Source: Theristus sp. LFF4_11 (taxonomy: Eukaryota; Nematoda; Chromadorea; Monhysterida; Xyalidae). From it: 64,000 nt of DNA. Both the position numbers and the translations under genes were made by a program. The notes below the pieces were generated by a model. The model ran no database searches, was not told the DNA's origin, and worked only from the letters and a program-made list of their open reading frames with translations. Of the stretch, positions 36,369 through 49,500 are shown piece by piece. The stretch lies in NCBI GenBank assembly GCA_030248135.1, contig JASANC010002070.1, positions 1 through 64,000 of the forward strand. Direction: 5' to 3'. Within the stretch, counting starts at the first letter, position 1; every line of letters begins with the position of its first letter.

Positions 36369-39300
36369 ATGGCAAACATGGAAACGTGGAATACGTTTCT
36401 GGAAATGGTCGAAAAAAGTCTTCAGCCTTATACACCGTACGTTTTGCGCATATTCAAAAGTGACGCAATACTTTTATCCAAACAACTATAAACGCCATTT
36501 CAGGTTACCAGAATTACATTTCGAAGTTGCCTCAAGTTCCGACGAAGAAGTTGAACCGCCTGCTTTGCTCAGGTAAGGAGTAACTGTAAAAATAGTTCTT
36601 TAAATTCACAAAAACTCACTTATATTCATGTGCCTACTTTTTTTGCAAACTGCACACCACACTGTCCAAATAAGAAATATTGTTTTGAAAGTTCCATTTC
36701 CTTTCGTTAAATGCTTCATGTTCTGGACTGTGGTTCAGCTGTCGATGTTTTAAAAAGTTCTGGATTTACTTCATGCTGATTGCGGCAAATCATTTTGATA
36801 CATGTCTCTTCAGCTATTGCTTAATTTGTGGCATTGTTATCGAACACTCACGCTACATAGTTTCGCTGATTTAATTCACTGCGCATTTTTACAATTGTAC
36901 CACACCACACGCAATGAGTCACTTTTTATATTAGCTTTTTGTATTCGCAATTGTAATTTTTCACGTATTCTAAAAAAGCTCTGGCGCTTCTTGTCACTAT
37001 TGCTCACTTCATTTGGTTGAATGATGAAAATGCTAAGAAGATGGCGGCACAACAAAACCACGGCCGAGTCGTTATTCTTCGTCCTCATGGAAACAACGTG
37101 ATAAAGAACGATGAATCAACTTCAGTCCAGCGTTTGAACAAAAACTGCACGTCAATTGATATGGCGTTCTATCGCTACATGCGTCTCTAATGCTGCACCA
37201 TTCACAAGCAAAGCACAAGCACCACAACACACCGCACCTGGCTGCGGCGCTTCCTGCAACACGCCAAACGCCAGCCACTTCACCATGCGTTCATTCACCA
37301 CAGCTGCAACTCGCACCTCATTGCCAACAATACGATGAATCAAAACCGTTCAGTGTACTGTATGTTTCTTTGAACCTGTCACAATTTTAGGCAAAATACA
37401 GAGCCCGCGAAAGTAGAAAAAAGGGGATCGAGTCAGAAAAACGACATAATTCGCCGCAAATGGGGTCTTTCAGTCAGTCAGTCAGTTTTATTCTGCAGTG
37501 CACAAACGGCATAATACCAGAGAAATGTAAGACACCATGAGTAGGCAAGCCAAAAATTGCCCGGGTTGCCGACCAGAACGCAATTCCCAATCAGTTTTCT
37601 TTCATTCAAAACACTCGCGCCGGCTCTGTACTCTGCCAAAAAGTGTCCGGTTTAACGAACTCCACTGTACAGCCTGCTGCCGTCCGAGTTCCCGATCACG
37701 CCGTCGCCGGTCGAGGGCAGCCCTCTGTTCGGCGGTCTGTTCGAGTTGCTCAACGTCGCCAATCTGCCGTCGATTCAATCGCCCGCCTCCGAGGTGTCCA
37801 TCACGACGACGACCTCGACCACGACCAGCACGGCGTCGTCGCCGGCCGCATCGCTGGTGATCGACGAAGAGTTGCTGCAGGTGCACTCCGTCCACCAGGA
37901 CACCATTCACACCGAGGCGGCCTTGGAGTCGCTGATGAACGCGCCTGATGCGCAGCGGTCGAGCGAACTGCCGGAGCAGTTGGTCGCCGACAACTACGTG
38001 TTCGTGATTGACGGCGCGCACGTCACCACGGAGGACATCACGAACGACGACGACGCCTTCTGGAAGCACACTGGTCGGCCGACGCGCTACTTCTATTCGG
38101 ACGATCTGCGCAAATTCAAACGCGTGAACGTGGTGACCGCGAATGGCTGCATCATCAGCGCCAAGTTGACCGGTTTGGCGGCGACGCCGTCGCCGTCGAA
38201 GCCGCCGAAGTCTCCGATGGGCGGCGAGAAATCGCCGCGTTTCTCAGCGAAACACGCCACTACAGGCGGCGAACCGGTGACGCCGAAACTCTCCGTTGTT
38301 TCCAATCGATCGACCAGCACAGCGTCGAACTCACTGACCACTACAGGCGACCACCCCAGCAGCACCAACGACCATTCGCCATCACCGCGCAGCCGTAGCA
38401 CCGCCGCATTCGCGAAGTCACCTAGCGCTCAGCGGATGCAGCGTGTGCGTCGCAAGATCGGACTCGTCACCAGCGCCAATCGACTGCAGGCCGCGAAACA
38501 GCAGCAGTCGCAGCGAAAAATAATAACAACAACAACAACAACAACAACGTCGCCCATCACAGCGGACGCACGCTCCTGTGAACTGCCGCTGGAGTCGATC
38601 TACAAGGTCACACGGTTCTACTCGTTCTGGCGGTCGTGCACCAGTTTCCATCGGATCGTCACCGTGATCGCGCCGAGTGACGCCGACCGTCAGAGCGACT
38701 TCCAGCCGCGTCTGTTCGTGCAGTACCTCTGGCGCAATCCGAAGCCGCACGAGAAGGCGATCGTGGCGCGCGACTTCGACCCTCGCAAACAGCATCTGCT
38801 CAAGTATTTGCAGAAGAACAAATGCGCGGCGAATGCGCAACAGCAACGAGACGAGCCGGAGAAGAACGCTGGGGGCAAGTGAGATGAGCACGAGGACGCT
38901 GTCTCTCGTGGCCAATGACCCCCGGTCAAAGACGGCCGTTTGAGCGACATACATACCCATCAATCCAGGACGATATATGCGTGATTCGAAATGATGTCAT
39001 TTATGTGTTTTTAAAATTTGGTTTTATTATGCCAAACTGGTTGTAATGCTTCAATACTAACGTATTGATCTCAAGCTTTTGATTCTGTTATACTAAGCTG
39101 ACATTGATTTTTTGTACATTTCGTCTTCGCCGTTCATGTTTTGCTCTGGTTTTCTTGACCATATTGGTTTCTTTCGTTTCAGATTGTTATAACTGGAGTG
39201 AATTTTTTATGGTCAAAAACGTACAAATGATGATTCAAGCCTACACATTTGAAACAATACAGCAGAGGAAGGTTGTGTGTGCGTAATCCACTGTGTGGTT

Positions 39301-41838
39301 TTCAAATCTCATGTTGTCGGAACTTGGTTTTTTATAAAGGTACAAAAAATCTCATGAAAGCAAGGTTAGATAAACCTAATTACCGGTATGCAGCCCTGCT
39401 TATTGTTCCATTTTTGATGTAAAATATTTCTTTGTGATTTTCTCTTAATATTGAAACTGTATTGTTTGAATATGTAAAATTCAAAAATACGGCAATTTTT
39501 GTCACCACACAGTTGCAATCAATAACTCGAGACATACCGTGCACTTTACTTTGCAGTCCCCCAGCGTCGCTTAGCGCCACACCGTACTCCGTGTCAACCG
39601 AGTCTTTGTTTGAGTTGCCGGTTGCCGACGAAGAAGAGGAGATCATAATGTGTGACGTAAGTTGGTGGATTGGTTGGTGTTTATTATTCACTCAGAGGCA
39701 CTGATTTTATTTTGTTTTGGAGGTTTGAAGTAAGGAAAATGCTCGAAGCGCAATTCTGTGAAACACATTGTGCGAAGACACACATCGTGGGCCTGTGTCG
39801 TTTATTTTCAAAGAAGTGTGTTTTTAGCGACATTTTGAGACACCGCTTAGACAAGCTAAAAAAAGATGACACGATCATCAAAAAAGTTGCGGTTCTTTCC
39901 AAAAACGCAGGACGCCGTCGTGTACGAGTCGTGCACGAAAGCGAAGGACACGGAGCAGGCGCTTGGTGACGTCATCCACTGCCCGGAGCGTTTCCTCGTC
40001 AAGCACGCGCCCCAACTGGTCACGAAGAACTATTGTTTCGTTGTCGAGGGCGAGGTGAACGAAAGCCAGAAGGAGAAGGACCTGGACGAACAGTGGTGGA
40101 AGCCGACTGGAAAGGCGGTCAAGTACTACTGGTCGAAGGACTTGTCGACGTTTTTCTCGGTGCGAAAACGCATTATTACCGATTATGTTTTTTTGTTGTG
40201 CGTTTTTACTTTGCTTTCCCTCGTTATTGCTTCAAATTCTAACCGATATAGTTCCCGAATATGAGTCAATGACAGCAAGGGACAACGTACTATGACCTAT
40301 TTTTTAAACGTGTCCCACTGAAATGACGTCATGTGCCGCGAAACATGCGCTTGTCGTTCACAGCAAACCAGACTTTCCGTTTAGCCGGTTTCTTCTCGCA
40401 AACAAATGATGAATGTCGAATCGGTCACATCATACTGACATTTTAGTGCATGTACTTTGACAAACGGGCGTTTTTAAAACAAATGACGTCATTTTAGTCC
40501 GGACACGTTTGAATAAATCCACAATACATGGGTTCCCGAATAATTGGGTCTCCGTGCCACCATGCTGTTCCTACAGTTCCTGAGTTTCGTGCTTTTTGCG
40601 AAATAAAACGAATTAATGAAAAATGAATGAAAAAAACGGCGCATCAACGATGAGAATGCCGCACTCAGGTGACGGTCGTCACGAGTCGTGGCAAAATCAT
40701 CGCCGCTCAAGCTCGTCGTCCACCACCGCCGTCCGGATCCGGTGGCGGTAGAGGAGGCCGCGGGGTGGCCAGGCGACGCAACGTGCGCCCGATACAGGTG
40801 CCTCTGACGGAAGTGTTCATGGTGAGCCGGGTCTGGTTGCTGTTGTTGGCGATGTTTTTAGTCAGGGCTAACCCAGAAAAGCCTACGGAACGCCGTCGAG
40901 TCAGGTGACCATCAAATTTTTTATTGTTACTAAGTGCCTATACACTTCTCGGTGGGGCCGCACGAACAGTCCATAGTCTAACGCCAGTACTACCAGGCCA
41001 CAAAGCTGATCTAACGTTTTTTACCGTTTTGCGAATAAGCTGTGCGTTTCCATTAACGCCAGTATAAAAACATGGCAGGGACGATTTGCATTTTGCAACT
41101 GGAAACGAGCATTTTCAGGTGAGTCGCTTCTACAGCTGTTGGCGGACGTGCGCGTACTTCCATCGAATCATCAGCGTCGTTCAGCCGCTTGAACTCGGTT
41201 GGATGTGTCGTTTGCATTTCGGTTTTACTGATCCACAAAAAATACAATGTACAGTCGACTTTAAACTTGTGTGGGCAATCTGAGCAGGCATTGCTGCGGA
41301 GGCGGAGTGTCTGTCATGCACGGGACCACCAAGCAACCAATCAACTTATCACGTGTTTCCAGAAGGCGAACACGTGCTCGGCTTCAAGCGGCGCTGTTTC
41401 GTGCAGTACCTCTGGCGTGGCGCCAAGGAGGACGACAAGCAACGCGTCGAGCACGAATACTACCAGATGATGCGCAAGAAGACGCCGCACCACCACTCGT
41501 TGGCGTCTTCGTCGACGCTGTTGCACCTGCAGAGCGTCAACAGTAAGAGCGACTCACCGACGCAACAGCGCGCGTCCACGACCACGTCCAAGTCAACGTC
41601 GAGCGCCGATCGACGCGCGACGTTCAGCTCAACGACGACCTCGTCGGCGAACAACACACCGCCGTCGACGGCGGCGGCGTCGCGTGCCGGCTCGCGCTCG
41701 GGCAGCATTGCCAGGAGTCGCTCGAAACAGGACAACTTGGCGCGCGTCATGGGCGCCATGCAGCGTGCCAGCAGTAGCATGGCCATCGATCGCACCGGCA
41801 CGTCGACGCACGCGCGCGAGACGCCGAAGTGGAGATGA
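36369..41838 (+). CDS. Uncharacterised protein with two tandem aromatic-rich modules
   Basis: Exons: 36369-36436; 36504-36572; 37673-38878; 39557-39656; 39911-40159; 40669-40821; 41119-41197; 41363-41838; 799 aa. Each module has a first half (module 1: NYVFVIDG, FWKHTGRPTRYFYSDDL, VNVVTANGCIISA; module 2: NYCFVVEG, WWKPTGKAVKYYWSKDL, VTVVTSRGKIIAA) and a second half (VTRFYSFWRSCTSFHRI and RLFVQYLWR; VSRFYSCWRTCAYFHRI and CFVQYLWR). Module 1 is in one long exon with a Ser/Pro-rich linker; module 2 is split by three introns. The join from 38878 (AA|gtgaga) to 39557 is in phase. If it is not used, TGA at 38880 ends a 448-aa protein and module 2 is a second gene. An exon at 36213-36274 and an extension to 36360 would fit upstream. 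No signal peptide or membrane segment is seen, and I recognise no named domain. Confidence 0.72.
37472..37556 (+). repeat. Dispersed repeat (GGCATAATACCAGAGAA), copy 2
   Basis: Matches 8312-8396, with a small CAGT microsatellite at its left end. It lies in intron 2 of the tandem-module gene. Confidence 0.8.
40290..40527 (-). mobile_element. CRE-bearing MITE, copy 3 (inverted)
   Basis: Reverse orientation: begins tatgacctattttttaaacg and ends gaataaatccacaata, with gacgtca motifs near both ends. It lies in an intron of module 2. Confidence 0.88.
40845..40906 (+). repeat. Dispersed 60-bp repeat, copy 2
   Basis: ggcgatgtttttagtcaggg, ctaacccagaaaag and ggaacgccgtcgag match 30376-30440. Confidence 0.7.
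41250..41352. mobile_element. Partial MITE (CAGTCGAACTCTAAATTAT family)
   Basis: Begins TACAGTCGACTTTAAAC and keeps the inner ggaggcggagtgtctgtc and accaatcaactt segments, but lacks a clear right terminus. It lies directly before the last exon of the tandem-module gene. Confidence 0.55.
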
Positions 41839-43854
41839 TGACGCTGTGATGGCGCTGGTCGATAGCTTTTGAAAAAAAACATTGATGTGATTAACGAAAC
41901 AGCGTTTACTCGAACTGCAAATCGACTGGAACATCCAGCGTACTGGAGATGCCCGGATTAGTTGCACGCAATTCTCTGTGTTCAACTATTCAACACTCTG
42001 CAGGTGTACATGTTTGACGTTGAAATGTCAGCAATCTGAAGCTGGTTTGCCGGCTCTTACATCCGCATGCAGTTGTACTTATAAATGAACCAGTGCACCA
42101 CTGTTTACTACTGTGTTGTTTCACTTCTCGATGGATAAAAAAACATCAGCAAATGTGAATTTCTGCGGCTGGAGTATCGCGAGAGTGGGTCTTTCATAAA
42201 GCAGTTTCCGGTTCTTAACAAACATTCTCACATGTTTTTATGCGAACGGACATGGTTTAAGCGGCATAAACCACCAACTTTCGCGGCCAAAGTCAACAGG
42301 CGCACTAAACGAAGAACAGGTCATTGCCAGGCAGTATATAAAGAGAGCTGACAGATCGTAATTTCATTCCACATACACACGAATCATCGAATCGTCGATG
42401 CTAACGACGTACCGAAGTAGTATTATGTTTCGCTGGCCGAAAGACACACGAGTTTGCATGCAAAACTGCGCTATGTACATTGTATTAAGGGTTTTTTTCG
42501 ATGAAAACCAACTTCTTGATTGTGTAAGTTTGGATGAGTAACTCTGAATCACAACACACGGATTGTGACTCAAAGACTGGTATAGGTTTCCTAACTTCAT
42601 GTATTCAGAGACATCTCACACAGAAAAAAGCGTGGTCGACTCACACTGTTCTGCGCAAGAAAGAGCTTCAGAATGAAGATAACTGTGACTTGGTGCTTTT
42701 CCCTCTGTTCTGATGCTGCTGTCAGCTCTCAGCTCCATAACAGCCAGATTTCGCCCCCAGTGCACAAGCTCTGTGTTGCTTGACGAGTGCGCGCGTGTGT
42801 GGTTGGCTTCCAAAAGCGTTTCAATCATTTCGAAGCAACACGCACACCATTCACGTGGCCACTGAATAAAATGAATTCTGTATTTTCTTTGCTTATTCAC
42901 ATGCTCACGCCGCAATGGTTAAGCGGGCAAGCAAGACGCAGTTTGTTGCTCATCTGTTTACTGGGACCCGTAATGTCCCGGCGGGGCTCTTGACTCGAAC
43001 GCACACGATTTCGTGCCTGTGTTGTTCTTTTGATCGAACTGTACTGAATATTCAGTGTACGTTGTTAGTGAAAAAACGGAGCGCTTCAGCTACATAGTTT
43101 GTTTAACCTTGTTTCAGCTATGTATACGAATCCCTTTTATGTCCAGACAATGTTTTAGCGACGGTAATTTTCTGATTTATATTCTCCATTTGCTCAGTTT
43201 CGAATGTAATGCTGCACCGGTACATTCTGTGAACGGGAATTAATTTCAGTCTTTCAAAGAAAGTGTATTTGATTACGATAAGCAATTTCCGTTTTTCATC
43301 ATTTCATTACGGCGGATTGGTTTCTGCGCGTATGCAACAAGTGCAACAGCATGTCACTGATAGAAACAACCTCATTTGACAGTGCCGCGTTCAGTGTTTT
43401 TGAGAAACAGTAAAAACTATAAAACTATTGAAACAGGGTCTTTTTGCAGTTACATGCATCCTTTTCGTTAAGTTAGCAAAGAAAAACCATTAATTTTGCA
43501 AAATAGTTTACTTCTTGTCAGCAGACTGGTTTTCATGTTTATTCCGGGTCGATTTCTGCTAACAAAATGTGACATTCAAGGCAATCGAGAAGTTACTAGA
43601 CATACACTATGTAAACAACGTAATATGTTGCAAAATATACGTCTGCCGCTTGATATGTTCTGATTTGGATCAGATTTCGAACCACCGCAACTTTCTCTGG
43701 TGCTTCCCATGCTCTCGCTTTTAATATGCCCTATTACAGTTTTTTGCGCTATTTTACCGCCGCATTGAACATCAAAGTTACTTGTCTATTGCAAAACTAC
43801 ATCCACAGAGGTTGCATGATGTAGTTGCTGCCGGTGGTGCATTTAGAATATATG

Positions 43855-44090
43855 TATGACCTATTTTTTTAAACGTGTCTCACTGAAATGACGTCATGTG
43901 CCGTCAAATGTGCGCTTGCCGTTCACTGCAAACCAGATTTTCCGTTTAGCGGATTGCTTCCCGTAAACAAATGGTGAATGTCGAATCAGTCACGCCAAAC
44001 TGACATTTTAGTGCCTGTACTTTGACAAACGGCGTTTTTAAAGCAAATAACGTCATTTTAGTCCGGACACGTTTGAATAAATCCACAATA
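43855..44090 (-). mobile_element. CRE-bearing MITE, copy 4 (inverted)
   Basis: Begins tatgacctatttttttaaac; the left end has aaatgacgtcatgtg, the right end ataacgtcattttagtccgg and aataaatccacaata. Confidence 0.88.
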
Positions 44091-45056
44091 CCAATGCAGC
44101 CCTGCTCAGGCTGGCTATTTGTTTTCGTTTTTTTTGTTCATGAATGGAAAAGAATCACCGCGCTAAAAGCTAAACGTCACTGTGATACGCAGGAAAACTA
44201 AAATGCACATGCAAAAACCCGTGCACTAATTGATTCAAATACATTTAAATTTTCAGAAACAGAAAAAACCGGCTTCATCTCAAAAGAAACAAAGAATGTT
44301 CTTTTTGCTTAACAAAAAAAATCAAAATTAACAGAAAAACAAAAAGACTAAAATTTAAAAAAAACACTTCACAATAGTTCTCAGTCCCCGACGGGTCCAA
44401 AATGATTTGAAAACACATGGGAAACGACGTGTTGAACAACTTTTGAATGTTTTCATAAACATGTTCTCATTTGCATGTTAACTCCTTCACGGTTACCTTA
44501 CCACCACCACAGTCTACTGACGTCATGTGCCATTTTAGCAGCTAATTATTGTCAAAGACTAGTTTGAAAGGTATCGTCTAACGTGTTTCTATAATTAGAA
44601 GCAACCGGCGAATATTTTACATTGTATACGAATACAACACATTGTATGATCCTATCAGATTTCGTATCAAGTTGCGTTGAAAATGTAAGCCATCTTTGCA
44701 TTAAAATTCGGACAACTTTATGTGTAATGTGCTGTGCCAATTGAGACCAAAAGTAAGACTGACGTAGTAGTTTCAGGTTACAATGCTGCGCAATATGTTT
44801 CTCAGCTCAAGACGCTAAATTGCAATACTGACATCACTATCAATCCACAATCCTCTTTCACGATCAAAGTGACGTACATAAAGAAGACAAGTAATGACGT
44901 ACAAACTGAGCGGCAAATCATCACGATTCCAATGGCTGGAACACCCGTGAGACATCCTTAAAAACTACAATCAAGGTCGTTTTATTTCTGGTGACGCAAG
45001 AAAGCAGGAACAGGCATCACAATCCGAGTATACGATCGTCTCGAGGCAGCTTTCGC

Positions 45057-45085
45057 AACACACACACACACACACACACACACAT
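45057..45085. repeat. (CA)n microsatellite
   Basis: About 13 uninterrupted CA units. Confidence 0.95.
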
Positions 45086-46569
45086 TGCGTGTCTTACTAG
45101 TGTGAGCGTCATCCTCACGGCACTGATGTTTGTTGATGCCGCTCAATGTTATGTGCAACCGTTTGGCGTCGTTGCTTGTGACGCACGTGAAAACTCCCAC
45201 AGTCGTATGATGTATGAACAAGTATACATCGATGCAGCGCATGTACGCAATGACCTCTTAAAAAGCGTCTTCATGAACGCACGCAAACGCGCGCACATGT
45301 GTGAGGTCTCATTATTTAGTTTTTTTTGCATTGATATCCTGTATGTCTGTGAACAATGTGCCACAAACAACCGACATGTGCACACACACACACCGCCTGT
45401 CCGATGCAATAAAAAGAGATTTGTTCGCGCCCTGTAGCATGGCATCACGTTTTTTTTAACGCGACGAAAAACAACCAACTGTAACGGAATTGCAAATGAA
45501 CTTTGTCGTTTGCAAGCAGACACAAGCAGATTTGGCGTTTTCATGGTCATTTCACTCATTCAAACCGTACCAAACAAAAGTTTCGTTGAAGTCGTCTACA
45601 GATATCAACTATAGAATCTTTCTCTCAATTTTCTACGAGCTGTCCATTTTCCTGTCCGGGTTTTGGCGCAGTTTAATTCGTGCTACATTGTATAGAGCTT
45701 CTCATTCAACCGACCAGAATCTTTTGTATGTGCACGATCATAAAAAAACGGACCGGTTCAATTTATCTGGCGTGCTTGATCAAAATTTTTCTCCGCCTTA
45801 AGACCGCAGCTTGCGTCTGAAGATTGAGTGCAAATAGAAAATCAGGCCGTGATATATGTCTGTCGTTTTGTCTTGTTTTCGATTGAATACACTGCAGTTT
45901 TGTGAAATTTCTCCAGACACTCTTACTTTACGCGCCCTCCAAACGTGACTTTTTGAATCCAGCCCCCCATACACTTAACGTTGCATCGACGAAACATAAA
46001 GCATGTCTATTTAAAGCATTAGATTCTTATGAACATTGCGCAGCATACAGAACATCAAATATGTGGGGCGCAAGTTTTATTGAGATTTGCGCAAGCGCAT
46101 AACCGCAGTCCATTTCCTGTTGACACGCGTTTGCAGGGCTTGTGCGACAAAATCACAGGAAATACAAGCGGATTATGGTTGAAAATGTTTGGCAGTGGTC
46201 CACACCACCTGACTGAAGGCTTGTATTCATCTTGTTTATTGATTTCGCCTGAGTGGGTGTAAGTAAACTACAAGTTGAGCCACGCTATTTGTTTATTTAG
46301 ACCACGATTAAAGTATTATTTATTTATTTGGTCGTGAGGATCAAGATAATCTGCTTGTGCTGGCTGAACTACTGCTGATACTCTTATTCATTTATTAACG
46401 GAATGCAGCAGATACACATGCAGCACGTACATGTACGGAACATACTTCGTGTGTCGTGCGCGCGCATTTTATCAAGAATCACTTCCGCAGCCAACGTTCG
46501 ATATTTCGATGATCTCAAAGTAAGATGCCATTTTACTATTAGCACTTTCCACTGCGTTCGACACCAAGC

Positions 46570-49500
46570 ATGAAGACAATGTCTAGCGCGATGCAGCGCA
46601 TGTTTGCGCCGTCTGCGTCGCCGAAACCGGCGGAGCGTCCGCGAACGATCAACCTGCTGCACGCGTCTGCGAAGCACTCGCTCAGCGAGCAGCACCATCG
46701 CTCGGCGACGCAGATCATTTTCAGCGAGCTCGATCGAAACAATGCCGACGGTCACCGGCAGGCGGCCGCAGACGATCAGTCGATTGCGGACAACGATCGA
46801 CGGAACTCGTTGCCGGCGATCTTCGTTGAGGATTCCTCGTTCGCTGACAACAATCAGATTGCGTCAACCATGATCGAACTGGCACAGACCGCCAAAACTG
46901 GCGACTTGAGTCCGACAACTGACGACATAGAGGACACGACAGCGCCAGGCGACGGCCACTACCGCAGCCGTCATCGTCACTCGCATTCACCAGTCCGTCT
47001 GTCGCCGACGATGGCCGCACTGCCCGAGCACGAGTCGTTGGCTTTGAGCGCCTCGACGTCGAACATCCCCAGCATTCTCTCGGACGATTCGCCGACCGTG
47101 CGCCCGTCGTCCTATCGTGACCGGGTGTTCTCGTTCGCGGCGCGACCGAACAAGAAGGAACTGTCAAAGTTACAGTGAGTTTATGAATGGGCCGCTTTGT
47201 GCGCGAGCTAAGGTGGCATTTGTGAATTTTGTGCAGCAGTGAGATAGCGTTGGGTTGATATTCATGAATGCAAAATGGAGTCGCTTCGTTCTAGCATGGT
47301 TTTGCGGCACTGTTGCTGCCGCTTAGAGTTTTTCACGAGGTTTTTAGTTTTTAAGAGTTTACTCGCTTTGCATCACCGAATACTACAGGGTGGGCCAAAA
47401 AAAGGTTCCATTTTCAAACTGCTGTCACTGGCTGGTATTTCAATATTATGAGCTGAAATTTTCAGCATTGATAAAACATGTGATGCCATTTTTCTGACAA
47501 AATTTTTATCCAGTTTGGTCAAGTAGATTCAGTTTTACAGCACAATGTTTAAAAATTCCCAAATTTTCAAAAAAACGGATTTTTAACCAAGAATTTAACA
47601 ACGAATCATTGCTCATAGACATCCAAATCATCATCAAGGTTTGTCGTTCGGCAGCGGCTGGATGGAATTTTAAGCGAAACTGGCGAGTCACTGCAGAAAA
47701 ACTTTCAGATTGCTCCCACCAGATAGCACACCAGACCCGTTGTTCTGCTGTCCACTTAACCATGACGAAACTGCAGAAAACTGAAACTGAAACACTGTTT
47801 TTATTCAAACCGTAGAAAAACTTTTCAAAAGAAACAAATTAACAGACAGAGCAACACAGAAAACAAAAAAAAATCAACTGAACAATTCTTTCTGTCGCAG
47901 TCGCATGGCTGCTGACTCGAGTCCGTTGTGAAACATCAGAATTTCGCTCGAGGTGCTCAAATGCAATTCAAGTGTGAGACCTTTCCACTCTGAGCGCATG
48001 ATTTGAACTATCACGGGTATCCAAAAAGACCAATTTGTCACCTTCGCAACAGTTTCAAAATTGAATCACGCATCTTGATACAAATTTTTTCTTGCACTCA
48101 TTTCAGTCAATGTGTTGATTTTTCGAGCTTTTTAGAAAATCTGCCACAGTGAGCGCTAGGAATTATATATCGGAAAAAAAATTTTGTCAGTAAAATGGCA
48201 ACACATGTTTTATCAGTGCTGAAAATTTCAGCTCATAATATTAAAACACCAGCCAGTGACAGCAGTTTGAAAATGGAACCTTTTTTTGGCCCACCCTGTA
48301 TTATCTCACGAATAATAGCATTTATGTATTGTGGATTTATTCAAACGTGTCCGGACTAAAATGACGTCATTTGCTTTAAAAGCGCCCGTTTGTCAAAAAT
48401 ACAGGCACTAAATTTGGTATTCATCATTCATTCATTCACCCAGTAGACCGGTCACATCAGAGAACTTCGTTCTGTTGTCTGTTAACATGCAACTTGTGGA
48501 GTGAAATACTGAGTTTGGGCTATCAGAGTACGGTAACGATTATTTTGGGTCTTGACACGATGTTCCCTGATCATCAAGCATTAGCTCTGAAACCCAACTA
48601 TTGTACCCTTGGGACAGATTTTGTCTCAATTTTTCTTGATAAAGGCTTGCGAAGCCTTAGGCACTTACAGAATTGTGTTGCCAACATAAAGGAGCTGTGC
48701 AATAAGAAAATTACGTCTCACACCGGAGCAATGAAGAAGTTCTGTAGGTGTCCTAAGGCTTCGCAAGCCTTAACTGGAGAAAATCGTGGTGTCATTGTGA
48801 GATAGTGTCAAGATGCCACAGATGACTTGACACAATAATTACCGTTCTTCATGGTTGTAATATTCAATGGGTTCAATGTTGAATTTAAAAATTCAGTGGG
48901 TAAATTCAGTACTTGACTGTGTTTCATGCTTTAAGACACATTTCATTAAAAATCCTTGACAATCAGGAAAGATCGTGTCGAGACCCAAAGTGGTCGTTAC
49001 AGTACTCCGTTAGCCTAAACTTTTATTAGTTCACATTACAAGTGGTCTCTGTGTTAACAGACGATTAACAGACAAGTTCTCGGGTGTGACCGGTCTACTG
49101 GGTGACCGGTCTGCTGGGTGACCGGTCTGCTGGATGAATACCCTAAATTTTCAGTTTGGTGTGACTGATTCGACATTTACCCATTTGCTTACGGAAAGAA
49201 ATCGGCTAAACGGAAAGTCTGGTTTGCTGTGAACGACAAGCGCATGTTTTGCGGCGCATGACGTCATTTCAGTGGGACACGTTAAAAAAATAGGTCATAG
49301 TAAAACAAAACACATGTAAACAGAACCCATCGACATTACTATAGATGTGTTGTTCATTGATTCACCGTTTCGCAGACAATCGGCCAGCCACTGGGCAAAG
49401 GACGAATGGTGTCCTGCGTTCATGCGCGCTCACGCGAGCAGCCGATCGGAGCGGTCGCGTTCGATGCTGCCCACAGGCATCAGTCTCGCCGAGCGTCAGT

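Larger units (their letters stand above)
41839..46569. other. Gene-poor intergenic region, 4.7 kb
   Basis: AT-rich. It contains CRE-MITE copy 4 and a CA microsatellite. No splice-flanked coding segment, RNA gene or conserved motif is recognised. An A-box-like ATGGTTAAGCGGG at about 42916 has no matching B box. Confidence 0.5.

Noticed and set aside
37746..38882. Treating module 1 as a single-exon gene starting at 37746
   Set aside because: The frame extends upstream to an acceptor at 37672 that joins two short exons in phase, giving a sensible ATG at 36369.
42900..43010. tRNA-like A box (ATGGTTAAGCGGG)
   Set aside because: No B box or cloverleaf pairing could be found downstream.
48494..48805. 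103-codon frame inside the nested element
   Set aside because: Lies within a long imperfect inverted repeat; no transposase motif.
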